DNA of 64,000 nucleotides from Chaunax sp. Z400 (Eukaryota; Chordata; Actinopteri; Lophiiformes; Chaunacidae). A model generated the notes under the pieces. It saw only the letters and a program-made list of their open reading frames with translations. It was not told where the DNA came from and did no database searches. The translations under genes were made by a program, and so were the position numbers. Positions within the stretch are counted from its first letter, which is position 1. Every line of letters begins with the position of its first letter. Positions 35,301-48,200 of this stretch are shown here, one piece after another. The DNA is taken from assembly GCA_037577475.1 (NCBI GenBank), contig CM075184.1, positions 12,220,594 to 12,284,593 of the forward strand. Direction: 5' to 3'.

Positions 35301-36198
35301 ATTGTTTCAGCCCCATCTATAAGTGTCATGTTGCCGCTTGTCATCACAAAGCCAACAAGAGCAAGACTGCATGAGAGTCAAAAGAGATTGTAGTGTGTTT
35401 TGACAGCAGCATGGTTAAGGGGAGTGCTTTAACCAAGCAGCGTGAGCAGAAATCATCCTCAGAGAACACAGTGCAGGAGGCGTCTCTGGTCTTCGGTTCT
35501 CTCAGGCCCAGCTTGCAGTGCCAGGGTTGACCTCTTTGGAGGAAAAAAAGTGCAGGGGCCAAATGGCAGACTGAACCTCTTTGTGCCTGTATGTGAAGAT
35601 TGGCAGTTACACTCTTGGCTCCTTGTGTGTTCAGGTTTACATTCAGTCCCACATCAGGAAAGACCAAACGGGCTTTGTGTCTCAATGAGTTAGCACATTG
35701 ACCAGGGACAGACCTCTTTGAACTGGGACTTGACAGAGGTGAAATGAAAATATGATTCTGAGAGTCCAAAAAAAAAATCTTTGTAGGCAAAGGGTTGAAG
35801 TTGGAAAGATTCCACAGGAAGACCCGTCTCTCTTTGCAACGTCGCAGGAGAGAAAGGGGAGCGAAAAAAATTGCCATAAACCTTAGAGAAAAATAAAAAT
35901 GTTGGCTGTCTGGGGAGGAAAAGAAAAGGGATAATCCTCTGCTCAATTCCAACAAAAAGGTTCCCTGTTCAGATGACTGGCCTGCAAAAAAGAAAAACTT
36001 GGAAAATGGACTCCCATCAAAAGACACAAACGTCTTTTGCATCTCATCAAACCATTTTTAACTGGTCCCTTGAGAGAACAATTCAATCAAGATCTTTCAG
36101 TTGTCTCCCTCTTTTATTCTGAATGGGACCTTTTTGATTTCTGAAATCACAATCAACTGAGCCGGACACTTGGAGCGTTTCAGGTCGGTGGAGTATGA
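32349..36198 (-). other. csnk1g1: Probable csnk1g1 3' UTR and downstream DNA
   Basis: This is the region after the csnk1g1 stop codon. Minus-strand AATAAA hexamers occur at 36,118-36,113 (about 80 nt after the stop), 33,240-33,235, 32,836-32,831 and 32,354-32,349, so the 3' UTR could be very short or up to 3.8 kb. Human CSNK1G1 has a long 3' UTR. The region contains an (AG)n run and a 232-codon open frame at 36,042-35,344 that resembles no family I know. Confidence 0.45.
32913..32935. repeat. (AG)n microsatellite
   Basis: About 11 uninterrupted AG units, inside the presumed csnk1g1 3' UTR or downstream region. Confidence 0.95.
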
Positions 36199-36253
36199 TC
36201 ATTTGTGCCTCGGCGTGTTCTTCTTCCGTTTTCGCCTGAAGAAACAGCAGCAC
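36199..36253 (-). CDS. csnk1g1: csnk1g1 last coding exon: palmitoylation and polybasic tail
   Basis: The exon completes a split lysine codon and encodes CCCFFRRKRKKNTPRHK before TGA. The three cysteines (408-410) followed by basic residues are the CK1 gamma membrane anchor, palmitoylated in studied relatives. Because the anchor sits alone on this exon, 5 kb from the previous one, alternative use would give a soluble kinase. Confidence 0.9.
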
Positions 36254-39200
36254 CTGCAGACAGAGATGAAAATTAAACGGTGTCGACGAGAGAGGCTTCA
36301 GATGAAGCAAAAGACAGAACAAAACATGAGCACAGAGCTTAAATTAGTATGTTATATGTCACAAGAGCTTAATTTCAGTCTTCTAAATCTTGACATACTG
36401 TGTTGGAGGTCATGATAGTGACTTCTGCAGCTGGCAAAATGGTTGATTTAATTTGATTTGATTAGAATCAAGGACATGATGGGTGCTTTCCCACCAAGTG
36501 TTTGCATACTTACTAATCTCAAACCCTTTTAAGAACAGAAACATTTAAGAAAGGACACTATAAGAAACTGCTGTACTCTGTTATTCCGAAGGAATTAGAT
36601 CCAATGCATAAAACGGATCAGCGCACACAAAAACAAAAAGACATGGTGAGCCTGAATGGCCAGTAAAAACATACAAAGACAAGAAAACAAAGCTGTGGAT
36701 CATGACATAGGACAGTGACTGGGTGCTCTTAGAATAATTCAATAATCACGAATAGTGGTGCACCATGCAACAAGAGTTTAAAGACCTTTCATCTGATGCC
36801 AATAATGCTATAAAGTAGTAATAACTCATTGCTTACAAATATTACAGGGGTCCACAAAATGTGACATCTGCTCAAGGGTAAAGCTACTATGGCAGTAAGT
36901 TTACTGTATTCTTTATTCATGTGTCACTTAAGAACATAGGGCAGTGGTGGAGACTTGACTGTGCACATAGTAGACTGTGTTCTCGGGGGCAAATGACACT
37001 GTAGCACCAGTGAAAGTCTAGTTAAAAGTTGTAATTGACTCCACTGGGCCCAGCCTAGGCTGGTCCACTCCCTGTCCCATGAGTTTGATGTGGACGAGCA
37101 GAGAGGGACTCACCACAGGTTGAGCATTTTCACGCAGCTACAGAAGGAGAGGGGAAAGAGTGTAAAGAGAAAAGTAAAGAGATTAATACAGCAAGACCAA
37201 GGTGATGGCAGCGGGCTCATGCCACACAAACATGCACATGAACACACCAACACAGGGGGACACAGAGGGAACGTTTGAGAGGTTAGAGGAGGAAAGATTG
37301 CAGCAAATGTTAAAGAACATCCCTGCAGCTGTTTCTTCCTCTGAAAGCAGAAGTACAGTTTGAAAATATATTGTGTGATGTATGCTACATTTGCATGAAG
37401 ATTGCATTTGATACCCTTTATAAACTTACCTTCTTGCTTTACTAATATTTTTCAATGTCTCCATCTTAATGGGTTATGGAAAACTCCATGGATAACAATG
37501 GGAATAAGTGACCCAATCCAGCAGTGATTTAAAATCATTATAGTAAACTAAAATTAAACTTTAAATTAGGATTGAAAGAACATGCAATAAAAAGTAGAAA
37601 TATAAATGAAAACGAACTGTGCCCTTACAAAACTAACAACAATTTTTTTTTTAAAGTTATATAGGAAACATCTTTAGTTTTCTTCAAGGTTTTCCATACA
37701 TTCATTTATTTGTGGCTGCCCACACCCACATATTAATTTTCTATTTTTGGTGCTATGCACTCTCTCTGTTCTCCAATAACAGCTGGTGAAGAATATTTGG
37801 TGACCTATTAGCAGTCTTTATTTTTCGTTCCTCCAAGAGAACAACACAAGCCATGACTGGTTAACTAGTGGACAAACTCCCCTCACCCCACCCCTCCCTT
37901 CTGATGACCATCACACATGCTCTGCAGAGAAAGGGACAGTAACTATAAAACCTCTGGAAAAGTATGCCAGTATGCATTATTTATACATATGGAGGAATGT
38001 GTGTTTCTGACTGCGTCCTGTAACTTTGTGTTATTTGATGTGCATTGTTTTTGTTTGTTTTTTAAGCTCTGCCAAGAACGTTTTCTCCATTGGTTAGTTT
38101 GGTTGTCAGCAGAATTACGCAAAAACTACTACATTTCCATGAAACCTGGTAGAAGGATGGTGTACAGGTCAGGAAAGAACCCATTCAACTTTGATGCAGC
38201 TTTCCAGTTTCTTTAACATTAAAAGATGTGTTTTTTCCCCTAATTATGCCAAACATTGTGGAGGGTCTGGGGCATGCATCAGGAGAGCTAAGATGATTAG
38301 TAGGATAGTAGTAGGATTGTTCAGCTTCCACGAAGGTAGGCAGTCTACAGAGTGCCATTCTAGTTGTAAAATGTAATCATTGTCCACAGTCTCTCAGGTG
38401 TCAGGTCAGCTATGTTGACAGCATTAAATATTACATTTGTAAAGTCCCAATTTTTTTTTTAAATTGTTGCGGGCATCAAATTCTAAATGAGGATCTAATT
38501 TTCAAAAACAATTAAATTTTTCTAGTTCAATATTTGAAGTGTCTTTATGCTATTTTCACTTAAATATGGGGTTTCAACGATTTGAAAATGATTGCATACT
38601 GTTTTTATTCACATTTCAAACAGCGTCCCAACTTTTTGAGAAACAGGTTTGTGTATGTTACCAAGTCTTCAATTTCAATCTTTATGTGGGAACTAAATTA
38701 CATTGTGTAAATAAAGCTAATCTAAACTTACGAGCTTTGGGAGCTATTGCAAACGGCTGCAGGACTTTAATGTTCTATCCCTGAGAAGGTTTTACAAATA
38801 CATGAGAATGATGTCAGTGAACCAAAAACAGAATGTAGTGCACTGTTGCTACTGCTATATTCAGCTGGAAGACGCAACCATATGATTTTAATAAGTGTCC
38901 ATTAAAGCATCATTGATGGAAACCAAAATCCACAGTAAATTGACCCTGATCCTGCACACACTGAAAATTGTGTTGCTGTTCAAGAGCCAGGATCACATTT
39001 CAGGCCATAAATGTAAATTTAAAACATGAAAGAGCAGACTATATATGTGGTATTAATTCACCGTGGAAACCTCGTCATTTGCTCAAAGGCACAACATAAA
39101 TTCAAGTTCATCAGATGTATGATTTACTTTTGTTACTTCATGTTTTTATATGAATATATATATATATATATATCAACCTGTCTGATGAGGTATCAAAGAG

Positions 39201-42200
39201 ACTGGCAGTAAACACACCAATCATCATATCAAACAATTTTGTGAATGGAGATAACAGGAGGAAGGCCTGTCATCTGGACAGAAATAGGAACGAGTGCAGA
39301 TTAAAGTAAATGAATCTGTGGGAGATTCATGAGGAGACAGGCAGAGGCTTTGATGGACTGTGGTGAGAAAGACAGTAAATCCCTCAAATATGTATTACAA
39401 TAACTCTAAGAGCTGTGAAGATGTGTTATAATAAACAATCATTATTTACCATGCTACAGTATGAAACCTACTTTAGGTTACAAGACAATGGAGAGTATGT
39501 ACCAATATTGCTTTTTCTCTAAACCCAGTATTTATAGAGAAAAAGGCCCTTTATCTGCACAAAAGCAATATTCATACTGCTATTCATACAGATTAAGGCT
39601 GCATGATATGTCGTTTTACCGTCAACATCGGATGTGTGCACGTGCAATAGTCACATCGCAGGACGTGCAATGTCAAGTCAGGCAAATTAACACAAATGTG
39701 TGATGCTGCTTGATAAAATAGGAAAACTCATGGTTGTTCTTTTTCATGACTAAAGTACGAGAGAAGTTTGTCTGACAGAACAGAGTTTACTCTGATTTAA
39801 GGGTTCTTGGATACAAAGTGTTTATTGCTAATCAGTGACATGTAGGGCTCTGCATGCACAGAGAGTGTCTCAGTCAGTGCAGCAGAGATACACCAGCTAT
39901 ACCCTCACCATAAGGTCGCCTTAGAGGGTCTGCGTCAACGTAGCTCGTGCTAAAACGTATAGTCGCTGGAGTTGATGTAAGGAGAGGGAATATTCTTGTA
40001 CAGTGTATTTCTCACAGGAGGGTTACGATTATGGGGGAGCCGTAGCAGAAGACATTTAATTATTCTTGTGGTTGTGGGGAAAACCAAACAGACTATTATT
40101 TACCTTTTTTAATGATTATTATTTGTCAGACTCCAACTGCAAGCCCTGTTCCTTTTTAAGTGCTGATGCTCCAAAGAATTTCTACAATGATTAATGCTTT
40201 ACGAACAGAGCATTTCAAGTCATCTGGTGAAACTTCTTTTTCATATCGTAATGTATAGTGTAGAAAATAAAAATATTGCAATGTCAGTTTTTTCCAGTAT
40301 TGTGCACCCCTGTTTTGGATGTAACACCGTGATCAGTGTTGTCTACCAGCTACACTTCCACAACCCCAACTAGGCCCACTTACCTAATATTTTACATCCC
40401 ATCACTTTAATCAAACAGCAAATCTTAGCAGCACTGTAATCATTAAAGTTTCAACCACAGCCTGACAACAGGGAATGACCAGGCTGACCTGCATTATCGG
40501 GGTCCTGATTGGCAACAAAGATGACTTGGGGACAAATCAGACGGTCTCCTCCCTCAGGAGTTTTCAGACATGACTGGCATGAAATAAGTGATTGAGCAGA
40601 CGACTAGAGACTCAGTGCCGTTTTTAGACGTCTTTAAATGTTTCACTTCCCCGTTTCTGATTGTACTTTTATCGAACAAAATTAATCTACTGTAATATCG
40701 AGCAAAATCAAATTTTGACTGCCCTTGTATTCTCCATTAACACATTTCACGCAGTTCCTCTCAGTCACCTGAATCATGGCACATTCAGCCAGCAGCACAA
40801 GGCTTCATCCAGGTAGGTACTGGTGCCGCTGCTACCAGTTCTAAGATGAACTGAACAGAAGCAGTGCAACAGACGCACCCCAACCCATCCACGTGACATC
40901 ATAGGCATCATGTTTATACATGCGAGCAACTAAAGATGGTCAGGCTGCTAGAGAATGAAGTGACATCCTCATCGGTTGCCAATGTAGGGTATGGTGATGG
41001 CTGACTGCTCAGGTATGAGAAGCTGTATTTGCTCTGGCTCACAAATGAATCTGCATCTTTCTTTAAAAAATGTTCTTATTGAGAGAACAGCAGAGAGACA
41101 GACAGCAGTAAAGATCAAAATACTACACAGGCAGACAGAAGATAAGAGCGGCAGGATGACAGCTGGGGGGTTGGAGGTGTGGGCTGTCACAATTCCACAG
41201 CACAGCAAAACGTGAGAGGGGTAGAGAGGAAGAGCGGGAAAGAGAGGAAGCGACAGATGGAGCGGGAGGAGTGGTGTGGCAGGTGTGTGACACATACTTG
41301 GCCTCGTCGACCGCTTCCACCTCTGCCTGAGCTGTGATTGGAGCATTGGAATGAGGTGCCAGTGGATCATCTGCATTCAGCTCCCCATTGGTGGAGCTGA
41401 CCACCTATGACACAGACTGGTGTTACTTCAAAAGCAGTTTAGACTTTAGCCAGAGTCAATGTGAACAGCAGGTTCAGCAGTGATGGAGAACTTCAATCAA
41501 TTAAGAGATACAAACCTTGAAGGCCCCTACAAAGCATGATTTCACTCATTTTCACTGAATTCTGTCCATTGGTTTTTGAGATGTGAACAGACCATACCAC
41601 CTATGAAATGTATGGTTGTCTCATTAACCTGTAGAAGAAACTCTATTACAATTATTATAAAGATGTGTACTTTGTGTTCATAGGTGTATATAGTGCACAC
41701 ATTTATTATTCTCAGCCAACTTAATGCCATTCACTTCCATTCATAGTGTAAAAAACACAAATTTGCCAGGAGATTAAGTTGTTAGATTAAGTTAGATTAG
41801 ATTGTAAATTAGATTAAAACAAGATTGTGGAAATTTCCCGTTCACACAACTACAACTCCATCAACTTTGCACAGAAATGTCTGACCGATGTTTTTGGAAG
41901 AGTTGCAAGTTGAGGGTCATGCAATTGCTGGTGGTAAAAGAGCGACAACAAAAAAGTTATGTTGTTGTCATTGTATGAAACGGACAAACTAAGCAATAAA
42001 CTTAACGGTTACTAAACTTAAAGACACCTAACATCAAATGACCCGTCATTAGCCAGCAATGAGTGGTCTCATTTTCCGAGTTACAAATGACAGATGTATC
42101 TAGAAAAATAGATACATTTTGGTATCAAATGATGTGGATAAAAATGACAATTGCTTTCATTGGACCTCCATAGTATTTTGGTAGGGATTGCCTCCTTCAT

Positions 42201-45200
42201 TATCATCATTATATTTTTCCTGCAAGATATGAGATATAAGTGTGTGTTGGTGTTCGGGTCTTTTTCTAGGTCATCCCACACATTAAGGAATGTCAGGGAA
42301 AATAAGCGGATAAAATGTGCTCCCTTTGTAGGATGAATGGGCTCAATGTTACAGATGGGGTGAGGACCTCGGATTTCCGGAGGATCTCTGCGTAGAGCCC
42401 CTGCTCCTTTGTATCGAAAGGAGCAAGTTGAGGTGGTTCGGGAATTTGATTAGGACGCCTCTACAGCGCCTCCTTTTAGAGGTTTTTGTGGCACATCCAA
42501 ATGGGAGGAGACACCGAGGTAGACTCAGAACTCGCTGGAGGGATTACATATCTCATCTGGTCTGGGAACGCCTCGGAATTCCCAAGGAGGAGCTGGAAAG
42601 TGTTGATGGTAAGAGGGACGTTTGGAATACCCTTCCTGGCCTGCTGCCACCGCGACCTAACCCCGGATAAGTGGAAGAAAATGGATGGATGGACGGATGG
42701 AAAGAATGTGACAGTAGGCCAGACCCTAAAAGCTTTTGAAAGATAACTATTTTTTGTTTGGATGAATATCCGTGATGGGTCAATAATTAATTAATAACTA
42801 CACACAAATCAAACCCACAACAAACTGTGTTTTTAAGCTAATCATGTTACAACTGTGCTTGCTAGAATAGGCTCTACCACCTCTGTTGATCACATGGTCA
42901 TTATCTGGCACACAGAAAGTTAGCATACAATAGTTTTGACATGGGTTAAGTAACGACTGTGTACTTGACAACTTCCATAAGTTCAAACTGTTTCAAAATG
43001 AATGACAGTGAATGGCACTGAGTAGAACAGCTTGAGATCTATTAAAGTCTACACTGTACACACTATGCAAACAGAGCTAATTACAGACCAGGGAAATCCT
43101 GTGCAATTTTAAGTTAGATGTTTCTTTCAGCATAATGACCCTGTACGACTTAAGAGCATGCACTTAGCCGTCTAAGCCGGGTCACCCTGCCATGCAAGAG
43201 GCTTCTTGATCTTGCAAGGAATCGCCAGGTCCCATGAAGAGCTCTGGGACCTGAGATCAAAATGCCACAACTTAGGCTGCCGTTTCTAATTTTCACAATC
43301 TGGGGTGGGTGGCACCAGATGACATGCATATGGTGATGCAGAAAAATAACATTTCCCAGCCAGGGGTAAAGGGGTGGGGGAGGTATATGGTTGTAGATCT
43401 GTCTCACACAGAAAGCTAAATACAAAACAAATAACATGTCCTAATACAATGTCTGGTATCTGCTATTGCACATTTATTTGAGAGCCAGAAATGATGGTAA
43501 TTATAAAAACCAATAGCATTCAGGAAATGCCATTAATCACTGATCAATCATGATGTTTTCTTGAGATGAATAAAAACATGTTTATAGGGTTGACAGAGAA
43601 ACATGAACCCTTCTGTAGGACCTGGAAAGTATATTTGAAAGTGTATGGTGTAAAAATAGCTTTACATTAATAATATCAGCCAAAAATAATCAAAATCTGA
43701 AGCATTCTATAATGAGTAATTTAAATTACTCATTGAACATTTCACATTTTATGATACAATATTGTCATGTTTCATTTTAAAACATTGTGTATTATTCTAA
43801 ATTCAGACCTATGAGACAGATCTGACTCCATAGAGATTGGGTGGGGACTGTTGGTGAGGGGTGTATACCTGCACTGAGCCCCCGTGCCTGTCCGCTGCTA
43901 GGTGGGAGGTCAGATAGGAGGAGTTTGCTTGGCGTGTGGGCTGCACCTCCCATGCTCCTCGTCGATCTGAGGCCGCTGTCTGCTCAGTAGTCGCAGGCGT
44001 TGGTGATGGGAGAGGAAGAGGTTTCGGGGGTGCGATGGGAGGGTGGTGGAGGAGTGATGGAATAATTTTGTTAGGAAAGATGGATAATTGGGTGTGTGAG
44101 GCCAGGTACCATGCAAAGCAGTATGAGAAATGATGAAGAAAAAAAATGGAACAAAATAAAAGAGTGAATCAAAATCAAAGCAAGGCTTCAGCCAGAGAAC
44201 GGAACAACAAACTAATGATGGAGGTGAGCTCTCACATTCCAAACTTTGGCCTTAATGTCATTACACATTTGACAAGTTGTCTTTGTAACAGCAATAAACA
44301 AACCATACATTCAGCAATGGACTTACTGAGAAATACTAAAATCTTCAATTTGCAAAATTTTTTGAAAGTTTGTTTTCTCCCAAACCGTATGTGGAGAAAA
44401 AACACAAAACTAATGGAGTAAACTGCAGTCCATTGGAAATGCTGTTCAGAAAAAAAACATGAAAAAACATTTTCTAATGGTCTCTCAATCTCCGTCTGAT
44501 AGAGAAATCAAACAGTTCCTCCTTCCTCCACTGTGTCTTACTGTATCTCATTTCAATGCCGTGCAGTAAGTGAATGATTACAATGCATTCAGTCCACTGA
44601 CAACAGAATTCATTTCACTTTCTGATCTGATATACTTGTCAACAATCCACCCACAATAATTAAACTGCCTACTAATTTGTTCCACTTAATGTAATAGATA
44701 CTTGGGATTGTTATTGTTGTATAGTTTGGTAATTATCATATTGACAACTGAGGAATTCTGAGTTGTTCAACATATTGTGTTACAGTTTCCCTCATTCGTA
44801 GATCACGCTAAAAGTGACATTGAGACTTGAGCCCTTTTTACACAGCCTGTTCAAGTGGGGCCCAGTGCACTTCCTGTTCCTCGCTCTTCTCTATAAAAGT
44901 TACAATGACATAATTGGGGGGGTCCATGTTGTTTTGATCTCACATGAGCCGCATTTCCACTATGTGGTACCGGCTCTACTCGACCCGACTCAACCATCAA
45001 AGACAGGAACATCTGCACCTCCTCAATATTGAGGCTGCAATAAATAATCACAACTGAAGTGGTCCTAAAAAAGTAGTACCAGGTAATTTTGACCTAATGG
45101 AAAACCAAAAACGGTGAGTAGAGTCGAGTAGAGTTGAGCCATTACCATGTGGTGGAAATGCGGCTAATGGAGGTAGTAACTATGGCAAATCAATGTCCGT

Positions 45201-48200
45201 ATAAAAGAGCCAGAGAGGCGGCAGGAGAGGAAAGAGATGTCACCTTTTGATGACATGATATGTGTGGAACCCACAACCAGGAGATTTGAAATCTGGCCAG
45301 CAGCAGTTAGCAGCTAACTGAAAGAAAATTGACCGAAAATGTCTTTCATGTCAAAATTGGGGAGACGGCGTGAGGTCTGGGAGCTCCTACCTCCCAAACA
45401 GAGGAACCATTATGAAACAAGGACAGTAAATGATGGATGATGTCATGTTATTCCATTATTTAGAAAGTGCTGTCAAAAAAGTCACAACCTACGCAGACAC
45501 TTCTGTGTTACACGGCATGTCTTTTTTGCTTGAGGAACAGTGGCATGACACCTGAAGCTACATGTAGGGGTGGAATTAGTCCTTGGTTTTGTTTGGTGTG
45601 AATGAACAAAGGTGGCATATGGAAGGGTCCTTGTTGTGGTGGTATTGCATAATCTCTATGTAAAAAGGGCTCAGCTCTTTGTGAACATATGGAGTGGCAC
45701 TCGTATGTTTGGACCTCATACAAACATTTTAGGTTGGAATCCATCGTTTGACTTCGTTTTACTGGAACAAAAGCCTGACAAAAAACACACACAAACTCAC
45801 ACTACTAAAAACAAAGCCTGGTGTACCTGATTTCTAATAGGTGGGTGCTGTGAAGGCCGGTCTCTGTGAGGATGGCTCTCTCTCGTGACAGCAGATGCTC
45901 CAGAGTCTATATGGACAGACCCCACTGGTGTGGGCTGAGAGGAATAATCATTTAAATGCTGTACAGTCAAGCAGCTCACAAAACCTGTTGTTTGACTTAA
46001 ACTGCACCTGTTTATGTTTATGTGCATTACTTACTATCTGCCTGCCAACCCAGTCGTAAGTGTAGTCAAATGTGTATCCTTTCCGCTCAAACAGTTCCGT
46101 GAACAGAGTCCTCAGATATTCATAGTCGGGCTTTTCAAAGAAGTCCAACCTTCTCACATACCGTAGGTAAGTGGCCATTTCCTCTGAATTACACAAAAAG
46201 AAAAAAGGATGTTTCAACTTTTTAAACATGGTAACTATGTCATTTTGAAAGAATTTGGAAAAGAAATGGGTCAAATCACAGCCAACATGTGATCATTTTC
46301 AAGCTTTACAGCCTGATCCATAAGTTTATTACAGCAGTGTACCTGGGAAATTTTCACAGAGGACCTCGATGGGAGTGTTTCGTTTTGTGTCTCCGATCTT
46401 CTGGTACCGTTCTTTCAGCGTGTCGGCCTGCAGGAGAAGTAAACACAAAGGTGTTTTTCCACATTCGTTTATTCGTTAACATTCAATTTTTTGTCTTTGC
46501 ACTATTTTCAATCGAGTATATGTCAAAACAGATTTGTAAATTGTCACATTATTATTATGTGGCTATTCCTTAATACAAACTGGTTAAAAGAAAATCTTAG
46601 GTCCTGACTGTAGACTGGATAACACAAAGAGACAATTAGTTCATTTCCAATTCATATTATTGCCTCTCATTGAAAACACTGATAAATCAAGTCTATATTT
46701 ACATTCTCTCCTTTTTGAATTCTGAATTTAAACTTCAACGTAAAACTGGCATAGACATAAACAACTACATTTAAACATACTGATCAGAATATGATTTCAT
46801 GGACTCAGTCAGCTCCCAGACGGTATTTCTTTATTGAAAGATGTTTTCCTACATAAAATAAATCTAATTTTCTAGCAGATTTTGGAACAGCTCCATGTAC
46901 TTAGCATACCTTTAAGCCTTGCCACGGTAGACTTCCACGAAGGAAATACATGAACATGTGGCCTAAGGCCTCCAGGTCATCTCGTCGGCTTTGCTCTAAA
47001 TCAACAGATTTGGAAATTAGCATTTCACTAAGAAAGTGCTGACACACCTTACACTGTAAACACTTTTTAACAAAACAGTACCAAACAAAAAAAGCCGTAA
47101 AATGAATCTTACCTTTGCCTAAATGTGTGTTAATGGACATATATCGAGCAGTACCGGTCAAGCTCTTATGCTCCCGGTATGGAATGTGTTTTTTGGTCTC
47201 AGGGTCGATGTACTCTTTGGCCAGGCCAAAGTCAATGATGTGGATAATGTGTTCCTTTTTATTCCCTTGCCGTCCGATGAGAAAGTTTTCAGGTTTTACA
47301 TCTCTATAGATGAGGTTTTTAGAGTGCACATACTCCATTCGAGAAATCTGGAGGGGAAAAAAATACAACAGATTCAGCAAAAGATAAGGTTAAAATAGGT
47401 TAAAAATCGACAACACCTAATCACACAGAACAATAATAAATAATTAAGTAATGCAAAATTAAATTTCAGTAATAAATAGTATAATCCATAAAAAAAAGTA
47501 TTGGACTCAGTCCAGTGGATCCAGTGCTACTGTTTAACAGAGTTTTAATCAAGATGTCAAACTACCTGATTAGCATGGCCTGAGATCTCAACATGCATTT
47601 CAATGTAGGTCATCAAGTTAAATATGCCACTATCCCTGAATAATGCCTGATTAGCCTTGTTGTATTAATTGTATGACCCCTCTGTCTCCGTGGCTATTCT
47701 ATTTTATTTATACTATTATGTTCTTAAATTAACAGCAGTTGGACTCGACAGTAAACTTATTTAAGAACCAGGGGTCCATGGACATTTACATGTGGCCAGT
47801 AATCCGTTTCCCTGACATTTACATGCATCTGATTTTCGATGCCAGGGGAAATACAAAACACAAAGCCTGAGTGCATACAAAAAGCCTTGATGCTTGTTCG
47901 CATTTCAAGGCAACATTAAAGTGAAAAGGACACCAATGGAGACAAATACTATTACATTAAAACTTGGTAAAACATATTTACAGTGTTGATGTTTGCAATT
48001 ATGTCCAGAGTGATGGTGCGCAGTGATGTCATTGCCACATCCTTCACCATTAGGACAACGTTATGAAGCTGAAAATGTTGATTTGACCTACAATAAACTT
48101 GATAAATGTGATAACACTGCTGAAGTTTTGTTTATTTTTTAAAATCACAGATACTCAACTGCAGCTCAATATTTCAGTGTCTGGATTCTAGTTGTTTCTG

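Noticed and set aside
36166..36198. Possible stop-codon read-through extension of csnk1g1
   Set aside because: The frame after TGA is open for 33 codons, but the context (TGA TCA) lacks the CTAG-type read-through signal and the extension resembles nothing.
36083..36322. Minus-strand frame over the last csnk1g1 exon
   Set aside because: It reads the exon in the wrong frame; the frame giving CCCFFRRKRKK fits the phase of the previous exon and the family.
40969..41376. 135-codon minus-strand frame
   Set aside because: Overlaps csnk1g1 exon 41,404-41,298 out of frame and is low-complexity Leu/Ser/Pro sequence.
46184..46342. Second csnk1g1 intron with length divisible by three (159 nt)
   Set aside because: Unlike the 117-nt intron, its frame hits TAA within five codons, so retention would truncate the protein.
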